Shown here in pieces: positions 35,454 through 43,287 of a stretch of 64,000 bases of DNA; position 1 is the stretch's first letter, and each line of letters starts with the position of its first letter. This DNA comes from Heliomarina sp018223035 (GTDB lineage: Bacteria; Pseudomonadota; Alphaproteobacteria; Rhodobacterales; Rhodobacteraceae): positions 1 through 64,000 of the forward strand of contig JAAEZD010000022.1 in NCBI GenBank assembly GCA_018223035.1. Reading direction: 5' to 3'. The translations under genes and the position numbers were made by a program. The notes beneath the pieces were generated by a model, which saw only the letters and a program-made list of their open reading frames with translations, ran no database searches and was not told the origin of the DNA.

Positions 35454-36217
35454 GTGCAGCGGTTTCCCCAATTGAACAGATGGTCGTCGTGTTGGCCCGC
35501 GATCTGGCCGACGGAGAACTGGGTGCGGCGGGTGCAGCCGCGTTGGTGCCGATGGCGGCCATTGCGCTAGCCCGCGAGCTGCATGCACCGAACCTGACGG
35601 TCGGCGGCGAGATGTTCTTCAACCCCGAGCCGGGGCGTTTGTATCCGTCGATGCTGGACGATCGTGCGCTCGGCCGCTGCGAGGCCGCCGAGACCTTTAT
35701 CGAGTTGTTCGGCCACAGCCATCACGGGCTGGATTTTTTCTTTCACAGTGGCTTGCAGCACGATGTGTACGGCAACATCAACCTGCACCACGTCGGCGGC
35801 ACGCTGCACGCACCAAAGATGCGCGGGCCGGGGGCAGCAAACCTGTCATACTGCCACACCTCGTCGCGGTATTACATTTGCCCCACCGTGCATACGGCGC
35901 GAAACTTTGTGGAAACGGTCGATTTCATCACAATACCCGGACATCTGTCCGGGCCTGCCGCGAAACGCGACGCCGGGCTGGTCAATGAAGGACCGCGCCT
36001 GGTGGTGACACCGCGAGCGGTTATGGATTTCGACAAGACGACGCTGCGAATGCGACTGAAATCGGTGCATGCGGGAAATACGCCCGAAGAGGTCCAGCGT
36101 CATACGGGGTTCGATCTGGCGATCAGAGGCGAGGTGCCGCAAACGCGGCCACCAACGGAGGAAGAATTGCGCGTTCTGAGAGAGCGGATCGATACATCGG
36201 GGGCCCTGCGTGCTTAA
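35450..36217 (+). CDS. Type I CoA-transferase-fold protein, subunit B
   Basis: The 255-residue beta subunit that pairs with the preceding gene (ATGA overlap). It shows LHAPNLTVGGEMFFNPEPG, GLDFFFHSGLQHDVYGNINL and the KMRGPGAANL glycine loop typical of GctB/IpdB-like proteins. The Glu in GGEMFF is a candidate for the CoA-carrying residue, but I could not align it reliably. The TAXI/TRAP genes follow, so substrate uptake and CoA chemistry appear linked. Confidence 0.83.
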   Translation: MSAAVSPIEQMVVVLARDLADGELGAAGAAALVPMAAIALARELHAPNLTVGGEMFFNPEPGRLYPSMLDDRALGRCEAAETFIELFGHSHHGLDFFFHSGLQHDVYGNINLHHVGGTLHAPKMRGPGAANLSYCHTSSRYYICPTVHTARNFVETVDFITIPGHLSGPAAKRDAGLVNEGPRLVVTPRAVMDFDKTTLRMRLKSVHAGNTPEEVQRHTGFDLAIRGEVPQTRPPTEEELRVLRERIDTSGALRA

Positions 36218-36262
36218 GCGACCGGGCTGACGTTACTTTAAAGGCAAAAACGGGAGGATAAA

Positions 36263-37234
36263 ATGATCCAACGCAAGTTGACCGGATACCGGGCGGCGGT
36301 GGGTGCTATCGCGGCCATGGGCGCGATAGCCCTTGGCGGCGCGGCATCTGCCAAGGATCTCACGATGGGCACGACCAGCCCGACGTCGAGCCATTTCACC
36401 ATTTCGGTTGCGATGAGCAAGGCGATCGAGACCGGCATGGAAGGCACCAATGTCAGCGTGATCGAAACCGGGGCCAGCGTGGACAATGTGCTGCGGCTGG
36501 CGCGCGACGAGATCGACCTTGGGCTTGCCACCACCGACATTCTGATCTCCGCCAGAAACGGGACCGGCAAGTTCGAAGGTAACGCAATCCCAGATACGGT
36601 TGCGCTTTATCCTTACAGCGCCTCGATCCTGCTGATCGCGGTCACCGAAGAGTCTGGTGTGACGACGCTGGACGAACTGGACGGAAAGAAGTTCAATCCC
36701 GGCATCCGCGGATCGGCGGCCGAGACGTTGACGACCGGTGTCCTGTCCATGTTCGATATCAACGCGGACCTGGTGCATGGCGCCGTTGGCGACGCGGTGG
36801 AAGGCATCAAGAACCGCCAGATCATCGGTTATAGCAAATACGGGGCCGCAAACTCTGTCGATGCAACCCTGCAAGAGTTGATGACAAGCACCAAGATGCG
36901 GTTGATCGGCTTCACCGAAGAGCAGGAGAAAGCGGCGACAGAAGCCATGGAGGGCGTCGGTTTCACGACTCTTCCCGCAGGGCTTATTCCGGGATCCGAG
37001 GAAATGCGGGTACCCAAGCTCAACGTCTTCTTCCTGACCCGCACCGGCGTCATGGATGACCAGAGCGCCTATGACATCGCTCGCAGCATCCACCAGAACA
37101 TGGACCTGCTGGTCGAAGCCTGGCCGCAGCTTGCGGATTACGACATCGCCGCCGATGCCGTCGCCACAATCGAGACCGGTATACCCTATCATCCAGGTGC
37201 GGAACGTTACTGGAGAGAGGCGGCCGGAAGCTGA
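36263..37234 (+). CDS. TAXI-family TRAP receptor
   Basis: A 323-residue periplasmic receptor with a signal peptide cleaved near ASA-KD (residue 30). The mature N terminus LTMGTTSPTSSHFTISVAMS and the ETGASVDNVLRLARDEIDLG segment are TAXI features. GGGAGGA precedes ATG 36263. It works with the fused permease that follows and is the receptor of the third TRAP system. Confidence 0.9.
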   Translation: MIQRKLTGYRAAVGAIAAMGAIALGGAASAKDLTMGTTSPTSSHFTISVAMSKAIETGMEGTNVSVIETGASVDNVLRLARDEIDLGLATTDILISARNGTGKFEGNAIPDTVALYPYSASILLIAVTEESGVTTLDELDGKKFNPGIRGSAAETLTTGVLSMFDINADLVHGAVGDAVEGIKNRQIIGYSKYGAANSVDATLQELMTSTKMRLIGFTEEQEKAATEAMEGVGFTTLPAGLIPGSEEMRVPKLNVFFLTRTGVMDDQSAYDIARSIHQNMDLLVEAWPQLADYDIAADAVATIETGIPYHPGAERYWREAAGS

Positions 37235-37280
37235 CCGGAATCGCGGGCCGTCACGACGGCGGCCATAGGCTGATCCAGAC

Positions 37281-37299
37281 GGGGTGCTGCGGGCACCCC
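37281..37299 (+). repeat. Intercistronic hairpin between receptor and permease
   Basis: GGGGTGC and GCACCCC pair around a five-base loop in the 89-base gap between the TAXI gene and the fused permease. No T-tract follows. Like the dctM-dctP hairpin at 17480 it could set receptor/permease ratio. Confidence 0.45.
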
Positions 37300-37323
37300 G
37301 CCGTTACCGCTCTCGGAGAGAAC

Positions 37324-39267
37324 ATGACGCAGACATCGACCGCAATACCCAATTGGGAACGGCGCGGAGGGCAGGCGCTTGGAGTATTGTTGGCGGCATT
37401 CGTCGCTCTGCATTTCTACAATGCCTTATTCGGGCAGTTCGAACCGCTGGTTCAGCGGCCGATCTTTATCGGTTTCGGTATCGGCGGCGCGTTCTTTCTT
37501 TATGCGGCACGCGCCTCGCGGACCGGTGCGCGAAGCGGGATTGAACGGGCTGTGGACATCATGCTGGGACTACTGGCGTTCGCGGTTTGCCTCTACGTGA
37601 TCCTGAACCGGGATCGCTTTTCGGATATCATGGTGCGCTATGGGCCGATCGACAAGGCGGCAGGTCTGATAGCTGTTCTGCTGACCCTCGAGGCCGCGCG
37701 CCGGGTGATCGGATGGTTCCTGCCGCTGCTGGCCCTTTGCACCGTGATCTATTTCTATTTCGGCTATGACCTGATCGACGGCGCCTGGCGCCCGCCGCGC
37801 GTTTCGGCACGTACCGCTGTCGAGACATTTTACAGCTCGACCACCGGCCTGTTCGGCTACCTTGCGGATATCGGGGCACGGGTCATCGTGATCTATGTGC
37901 TTCTGGGGGCGCTCCTGCTGTCGACCGGGGCAACGGATGCTTTCATGAAAATGGCAACGTGGATCGCCGGTCGAACGTATGGCGGCCCGGCAAAGGTCTG
38001 TGCCCTGTCTTCGGCGATGTTCGGGACGGTGACCGGTTCGGCAGTGGCCAACGTCATGGCGACCGGCTCGATCACCATTCCCACGATGAAGCGGCTGCGC
38101 TATCCACCGGCCTTTGCCGGGGCGGTCGAGGCCGTTGCCTCCTCCGCCGGCCAGCTTACGCCGCCGGTGATGGGGGCAGCGGCCTTCATCATGGCTGAGT
38201 TCCTGAACATTCCCTATACCGACATTGTCGTTGCGGCGATCGGTCCGGCATTTCTCTACTACCTGGCGGTATGGCTCGGGGTGGATCTCTATGCGCGTCG
38301 CACAGGGTTGCAACCGACACCGAGGAGCGAAATGCCCGAACCGGCGGAATTCCTCGCACCGGACAAGTCAATTCCCTTGTTTCTTCCCATCGCGGCGATG
38401 GTCTACTTCCTGTTCAACGGCTACACGCCGAGCTTTGCAGGTGCCGGTGCTGTTATCATACTGGTTTTGGCCTGTGTGGTGGTGCGCCCGTTCGCGCGTG
38501 ACGGAAGAGAGCAGGGCGTGCTGGCCTCTTGGGCCAAGCTGGCGCGCGACCTCTATGAGGGGATGATCGAAGCAGGGCGGGCGTTGGTGATGATCGCCGC
38601 GCTGCTAGCCTGCGCCGCCATCGTCGTCAAGGTTCTGACGGCGACGGGTGCCGGGGTCAAAGTCTCGAACCTGTTGTTCTCTGTGTCCGGTCAGGGGTTG
38701 ATCGTGGCCCTGTTGCTGGCGGCGGTGCTGGCGATCTTGCTGGGTATGGACGTGCCGACGACGGCCTCCTATGTGCTGGCGGCGGCAATCGCCGCGCCCA
38801 GTCTCGTGCGGCTTGGCCTACCCGAACTGACGGCTCATCTTTTTGTCTTCTACTATGCGATCCTGTCGGCCATCACGCCACCGGTCTGCGCCAGTGTCTA
38901 TGCCGCCGCCGCCCTGGCAGGGGCCAATTTCTGGCGGGTGGCGGGTCGCGCGCTGATGTTGGCCGGAGCGATCTATGTGGTGCCGTTTCTCTTTGTGTTC
39001 CGGCCGGGCATACTGGCCCAGGGCGGCACGGTGCAAATCCTACTGGATATGGGCGTGGCCTGCGCCGCGGTTTTTGCCGTCAGCGTCGGCACAAGCGGCT
39101 GGTTTCGTGGAAAGGTGCCGGTCATCGGCCGGTTGCTGTTCCTGTCGGCTGCCGGCTTGCTGTTTTACGCCGCGCCTGCGGCCGACATCGTTGGTGGGCT
39201 GGCGCTGGCCGGGCTCTTGGCGTGGCGGTTTTTGCGCGGAGCACCGCAGCCCGGCCGCGCCGGGTGA
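37324..39267 (+). CDS. TRAP transporter fused permease (4TM/12TM)
   Basis: A 647-residue fused TRAP permease, homologous to the one at 21515-23482. It has AVANVMATGSITIPTMKRLR and the ITPPVCASVYAAAALAGANF hairpin, with the small-subunit-like helices in the first 150 residues. CGGAGAG lies before ATG 37324. It ends the plus-strand run; a hairpin terminator follows. Confidence 0.93.
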   Translation: MTQTSTAIPNWERRGGQALGVLLAAFVALHFYNALFGQFEPLVQRPIFIGFGIGGAFFLYAARASRTGARSGIERAVDIMLGLLAFAVCLYVILNRDRFSDIMVRYGPIDKAAGLIAVLLTLEAARRVIGWFLPLLALCTVIYFYFGYDLIDGAWRPPRVSARTAVETFYSSTTGLFGYLADIGARVIVIYVLLGALLLSTGATDAFMKMATWIAGRTYGGPAKVCALSSAMFGTVTGSAVANVMATGSITIPTMKRLRYPPAFAGAVEAVASSAGQLTPPVMGAAAFIMAEFLNIPYTDIVVAAIGPAFLYYLAVWLGVDLYARRTGLQPTPRSEMPEPAEFLAPDKSIPLFLPIAAMVYFLFNGYTPSFAGAGAVIILVLACVVVRPFARDGREQGVLASWAKLARDLYEGMIEAGRALVMIAALLACAAIVVKVLTATGAGVKVSNLLFSVSGQGLIVALLLAAVLAILLGMDVPTTASYVLAAAIAAPSLVRLGLPELTAHLFVFYYAILSAITPPVCASVYAAAALAGANFWRVAGRALMLAGAIYVVPFLFVFRPGILAQGGTVQILLDMGVACAAVFAVSVGTSGWFRGKVPVIGRLLFLSAAGLLFYAAPAADIVGGLALAGLLAWRFLRGAPQPGRAG

Positions 39268-39280
39268 CCTCCGAAAAGCG

Positions 39281-39315
39281 AAGAGCCACCGCAGACAACC
39301 TCTGCGACGGCTCTT
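39281..39315. terminator. Bidirectional hairpin terminator
   Basis: AAGAGCC and GGCTCTT flank an inner CCGCAGA/TCTGCG stem, giving an extended imperfect hairpin between the convergent ends of the fused permease and the DUF35 gene on the other strand. Confidence 0.65.
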
Positions 39316-39350
39316 CCACATTCGGCCCCGAAGTGGCGGTGCCTCTGGCC

Positions 39351-39755
39351 TCAGGTCATTTTGAAGTAGGGAAAAGTCACTTCGTCGGTTGCCTTGACGA
39401 ACGTCACTTCCACCTTGGCCCCGATATGAACCTTCTCGGGGTCGCCGGTCTGGATCCGGCTCATCATCCGGGGGCCTTCCTCCAGCTCGATCAATGCCAC
39501 GACATATGGCACGTCATCCGCGAAAGTCGGCCCTGCCGGACGGCGCGCGATGGTGAAGGTATGCACCTTGCCGCGTCCGCTCACGGTGTTGAAGCGCAGA
39601 TTGTCGGAATGGCAATACGGGCAAATAGAGCGGGGATAGAAATGATGTTTGCCGCAATCGCCGCAAAGCGGGATGTCGAGGCGGCCCTCGCGCGTGGCCT
39701 CCCAATAGGGGGCACTGTCATGGTCGATCACCGGAAGCGGTTTTTCAATGCTCAT
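39351..39755 (-). CDS. DUF35 zinc-ribbon/OB-fold protein
   Basis: This 134-residue protein has zinc-ribbon cysteines 31, 34, 45 and 48 (CGDCG and CPYC) and an OB-fold region with GRGKVHTFTIARRPAGPTF and EEGPRMMSRIQ. It is the most divergent of the three DUF35 proteins. It lies four bases after the third thiolase-like gene; here the order is thiolase first, DUF35 second, unlike at 106/487 and in the 18724-20261 pair. Confidence 0.9.
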   Translation of the reverse strand: MSIEKPLPVIDHDSAPYWEATREGRLDIPLCGDCGKHHFYPRSICPYCHSDNLRFNTVSGRGKVHTFTIARRPAGPTFADDVPYVVALIELEEGPRMMSRIQTGDPEKVHIGAKVEVTFVKATDEVTFPYFKMT

Positions 39756-39759
39756 CGTC

Positions 39760-40932
39760 TTAGCCCTTCTGCAAAATCACGGTCGCACCTGAGGAAAGCG
39801 TACCCCCGGTACCATGCACCAGAGCGGTCTCGGCGCCCTTGACCTGGCGCTCGCCGCCTTCGCCGCGAAGCTGCCGGACGGCCTCGATCAGCAGGAACAT
39901 TCCGAACATGCCCGGATGCAGCGCCGAGAGGCCGCCGCCGCTGGTGTTCATTGGGAACGCCCCGCCTGGTGCCGTGCGCTGGCCCGACACGAAATCCCCG
40001 CCTTCGCCGATCTTGCAGAAGCCGAGAGCCTCGAGCGAGAGCAGCACGGTGATGGTAAAGCTGTCATAGATCTCGACCAGGTCGATATCCGAATGGCTCA
40101 CCCCGGCCATTTTTATTGCGCGTTCCCCGGCCTTTTGCGCGGGAAGCAGGCGGGCGAGGTCCGGCATTTCGCCGATGGCCCAGTGGGTATGCGCCTCGCC
40201 ATAGCCCTTGACCGCGACGGGACGGGTGTTGAGGTCCTTGGCCCGCTCGGCGGTGGTCATGACGAGGGCGCCGGCCCCGTCGGTGACGAGACAGCAATCG
40301 AGCAGATGCAGCGGCTCCGAGATCATCGTGCTGGACAGCACGTCGTCAATGGACAGCGGATCGCGACGCGTCGCCTCGGGGTTCAACTGTGCCCATTTCC
40401 GCGTCGCGACGGCGATTTCGGCCAGATTCTCGGACGTGGTGCCAAATTCATGCATATGGCGCTGTGCGGCCATCGCATAGCCGCCCACAGGCGTGGGCAT
40501 TCCGTAAGGCGTTTCATGCTGCATGGACAGGACTGAAGGCCGACCCCCTAGATTGCGGCTGCGCAGGGATTTCTGGTCCGAGCTGTAGACAATCAGCGCA
40601 ACCTCGCAATAGCCTTCGCGAAGAGCCATGGCGGCATGTGCGATATGGGCCTCGAATGCCGAACCGCCAATATTCGTGCCATCGACGAATGTCGGCATGA
40701 TGCCCAGATATTCGCCCAGCGTCACCGTGGCCAGTTGGCCGGGGCCGGGGACCCCCCACATGCCGGCCGTCAGAAGACCGTCGACATCGCTCAACTTCAG
40801 TCCTGCTTCTTCGACGGCGGCTTTTGCCACAAATGCGGCATGACCAAGGACCGAAGCCTTGGTGACGAACTTGCCGTCCTTCAGCGGCGCGTCGGCGATG
40901 CCGACGACCACCGGTTCTCGTCCGTTCTTCAT
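39760..40932 (-). CDS. Thiolase-like protein without nucleophilic Cys (probable acyl-CoA retro-aldolase)
   Basis: A 390-residue thiolase-fold protein, third of the window and the most divergent. The nucleophile site reads NIGGSAFEAH, the HPG motif is SALHPGMFG, and the C-terminal loop is HGTGGTLSS, so no catalytic Cys is present. The Tyr motif is IYDSFTI. It is followed by its DUF35 partner. The upstream genes in the operon supply CoA activation, dehydrogenation and a MaoC-like step, forming a compact complete module. Confidence 0.88.
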   Translation of the reverse strand: MKNGREPVVVGIADAPLKDGKFVTKASVLGHAAFVAKAAVEEAGLKLSDVDGLLTAGMWGVPGPGQLATVTLGEYLGIMPTFVDGTNIGGSAFEAHIAHAAMALREGYCEVALIVYSSDQKSLRSRNLGGRPSVLSMQHETPYGMPTPVGGYAMAAQRHMHEFGTTSENLAEIAVATRKWAQLNPEATRRDPLSIDDVLSSTMISEPLHLLDCCLVTDGAGALVMTTAERAKDLNTRPVAVKGYGEAHTHWAIGEMPDLARLLPAQKAGERAIKMAGVSHSDIDLVEIYDSFTITVLLSLEALGFCKIGEGGDFVSGQRTAPGGAFPMNTSGGGLSALHPGMFGMFLLIEAVRQLRGEGGERQVKGAETALVHGTGGTLSSGATVILQKG

Positions 40933-40979
40933 ATGCTCTTTCTCCTTCTTGTCGGGCTGTCCCGGTGCGCCCCGAACTG

Positions 40980-42122
40980 TTAGCCCGGGCGCATGGTCTT
41001 GGCGATGAGCGTACGCTGAATCTGCGAGGTTCCGCCGCCGATGGTGCTTTGCATCCCTTCGCGGAAATACCGCTCCATATCTGCTTCGGGCAGCATCGAG
41101 TGGCCACCCAGGATCTGCATTCCGTTGCGCGTCACCGTCTGCAGCGTCTCGGAGGCATAGAGCTTTGCCATCGAGACCTCTCGCGTGCAGGGCGTCTTGG
41201 CTGCGGCCAGGCTGGCGGCGCGATAAACCAACAGCCGGGCGGCATCGACCTGGGTCTGCATGTCGGCCAGCATGTGGCGGATCACCTGAAAGTCGAAGAT
41301 CGGCTTGTCGAACTGAATCCGTTCGTGGGCGTAGCGCAGAGCATCGTCTACGGCTGTCTGGGCATTGCCCACATAGGCGGCGGCCACGGCCACGCGTTCC
41401 AGTTCCAGATGGTCGGTGATGATCTTCCAGCCATCGTTTTCCGTGCCCAGCAGCGCATCGGCCGGCAGTTTCACGTCGTCCACGAAAATCTCGGTGGTGC
41501 CGGTTGCGCGGCGCGCCATGGTCGGCAGCTTGCGGATGTCCAGACCTTCGGTGTCATTGGGGATCAGGAAAACCGACAGCCCCTTGTGTTTGGGCGCGTC
41601 GGGGTCGGTCCGGGTCAGCATTGCAAGGATTGCGTTATCGGCCGCAGCGCCCGAGCACCACAGTTTCTGCCCGTTGACGACCCAGCCGTTGCCGTCGCGC
41701 CGCGCGCGGGTCTTTGTCGATGCCGCATCCGACCCCGCGCCCGGTTCGGAAATCGAGATCGAAAAGCGGATGTCGCCATTGAGGAAGGGCTGGATGTACC
41801 GCTCTTTTTGCTCGGGCGTGCCGAATTTCTCGACATTCATCGCGGTGAACGTCGCCACCATCAACCCGGTCGAGAAGTCAAAGCCGTATTTGGCCAACCC
41901 TTCGCACATCAGGGCATAATCCATGATGTCACCGCCAAGACCGCCGCTCTCTTCTGAAAACAGGATGCCGAGCCAGCCCTGCTTGGCCACTTTTTCATAG
42001 GCTTCGTAGGGGTATTTGCGCTCGCGGTCGCAATTGCGGATATAATCGCGGCCGATCTCTTCGTCGACGAAACGCTCGACGGTGGCGCGCCACATCTCTT
42101 GCTCGGGTGTCAGAAAGTTCAT
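40980..42122 (-). CDS. Acyl-CoA dehydrogenase
   Basis: A 380-residue single acyl-CoA dehydrogenase with FSISISEPGAGSDAASTKTR, VNGQKLWCSGAAADN, RIQFDKPIFDFQVIRHMLAD and IGGGTSQIQRTLIAKTMRPG. The MCAD-type Glu is Gly. Its start overlaps the MaoC-like stop (ATGA). Unlike three other loci there is no small partner beside it. Confidence 0.92.
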   Translation of the reverse strand: MNFLTPEQEMWRATVERFVDEEIGRDYIRNCDRERKYPYEAYEKVAKQGWLGILFSEESGGLGGDIMDYALMCEGLAKYGFDFSTGLMVATFTAMNVEKFGTPEQKERYIQPFLNGDIRFSISISEPGAGSDAASTKTRARRDGNGWVVNGQKLWCSGAAADNAILAMLTRTDPDAPKHKGLSVFLIPNDTEGLDIRKLPTMARRATGTTEIFVDDVKLPADALLGTENDGWKIITDHLELERVAVAAAYVGNAQTAVDDALRYAHERIQFDKPIFDFQVIRHMLADMQTQVDAARLLVYRAASLAAAKTPCTREVSMAKLYASETLQTVTRNGMQILGGHSMLPEADMERYFREGMQSTIGGGTSQIQRTLIAKTMRPG

Positions 42123-42619
42123 GCGCTCTGTCCTTGTGTCTTGTCGTGCGCCGCACGGATTTTGGCCGGTTCTCCGGGGCGATCCAGACGCGACTTGCGG
42201 ATCAGCAGGCTGAACTCGCAGCGCAGGACCGTTTCGTCCCGCTGGTTGATGCCTTCCAGTTTGCTGGTCACGACGCCGTGCCTTTCGTCATGGTCCTTCA
42301 GGTCGATGATTTCGGTGCGGGCCCAAAGGGTGTCGTTGATAAAAGTGGGCCGCAAAAAGCGTAGCTTGTCACAGCCATAGAAAGCGGCCAGCACGGAACT
42401 GTCGAAGGGGATCATCGCATTGACGATCGAGAACACGAGGCTGCCCTGCACGAGGCGCTGGCCATACAGAGACGATTTGGCGTGCTCGACGTTGGAGTGA
42501 AGTTCCAGCCAGTTCCCGGTCAACATGCAGAAATTGACGACATCGGTTTCGGTCATCGTCCGACCGCTCGAAATGCCGGTCTGGCCAAGTGACAACTCTC
42601 CAAAAGGGTGACGTATCAC
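42119..42619 (-). CDS. MaoC-like hot-dog protein with Asp-to-Asn change
   Basis: A 166-residue MaoC-like protein. The active-site stretch TGNWLELHSN keeps His41 but has Asn36 in place of the catalytic Asp, followed by GQRLVQGSLVFSIVNAM. Some MaoC-like hydratases of other subgroups carry such changes; activity is uncertain. It starts with GTG 42619, overlapping the ATP-grasp gene stop (GTGA), and ends in the dehydrogenase start, so it is tightly coupled on both sides. Confidence 0.84.
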   Translation of the reverse strand: MIRHPFGELSLGQTGISSGRTMTETDVVNFCMLTGNWLELHSNVEHAKSSLYGQRLVQGSLVFSIVNAMIPFDSSVLAAFYGCDKLRFLRPTFINDTLWARTEIIDLKDHDERHGVVTSKLEGINQRDETVLRCEFSLLIRKSRLDRPGEPAKIRAAHDKTQGQSA

Positions 42620-43287
42620 GTTGATTTCTCCTGTCCGTCCGCCTTTGATGACAAAACGATCAAGGCATCGGCGGCGACCAATCCCTTCCCGTCGGCCCGA
42701 ACCATCACAGGGTTGATTTCAATTTCCGAGATCAGATCGGCGTTCTCGGCAAAGAAAACAGATATGCGTGAAATCAGGTCTGCCAGGGCATCTTTGTCGG
42801 CCGGTTCTGCGCCGCGTAGTCCAGTCAGCAACCGCGCCCCCGGACCCGATCGCAGCATGGCCGCGGCAGTTTGCGGGGTGGCGGGCGCAAGCCTGATTTC
42901 GGCGGCATCAATCAGTTCTACAAGGATGCCGCCAGGACCGGCCAGAACGATCGGACCAAAGGTGTCGTCGCGTTTGCAGCCGATAATCCATTCGGCCACG
43001 GACCCTTCTTCCATTTCCTCGATCAGCGCCGTGCCGCCCGCAAAACGTTCCGCCATTTCCGCGGCGGCCTGTTTCGCCTCGTCGGGGGAAAGACCCAAAC
43101 GGACGAGCCCGTGATCGGACTTATGCGGATAGTCATCGTGACACAGCTTGGCGACACAGCGCCCGTGGTCGGGGTCACGTCGGGGCACCGGGATTCCAAT
43201 CCGTTGCAGCAGATCCTTCGCATCGGCCTCGTGGATAACCGTGCGCCCGGCACGCTGCCAGTTTTCCAGCGTTTCTCTTTGGGTCAT
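42616..43287 (-). CDS. ADP-forming acyl-CoA synthetase, ATP-grasp (beta-like) subunit
   Basis: A 223-residue ATP-grasp domain of the acetate-CoA ligase (ADP-forming) type, with IHEADAKDLLQRIGIPVPRR, KLCHDDYPHKSDHGLVRLGL, and ISEIEINPVMVRADGKGLVA at the C terminus. It is the separate counterpart of the C-terminal third of the fused enzymes at 47291 and 60219. It overlaps the CoA-binding subunit by four bases (ATGA). The pair would make acyl-CoA with ATP, giving ADP and phosphate. Confidence 0.9.
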   Translation of the reverse strand: MTQRETLENWQRAGRTVIHEADAKDLLQRIGIPVPRRDPDHGRCVAKLCHDDYPHKSDHGLVRLGLSPDEAKQAAAEMAERFAGGTALIEEMEEGSVAEWIIGCKRDDTFGPIVLAGPGGILVELIDAAEIRLAPATPQTAAAMLRSGPGARLLTGLRGAEPADKDALADLISRISVFFAENADLISEIEINPVMVRADGKGLVAADALIVLSSKADGQEKST

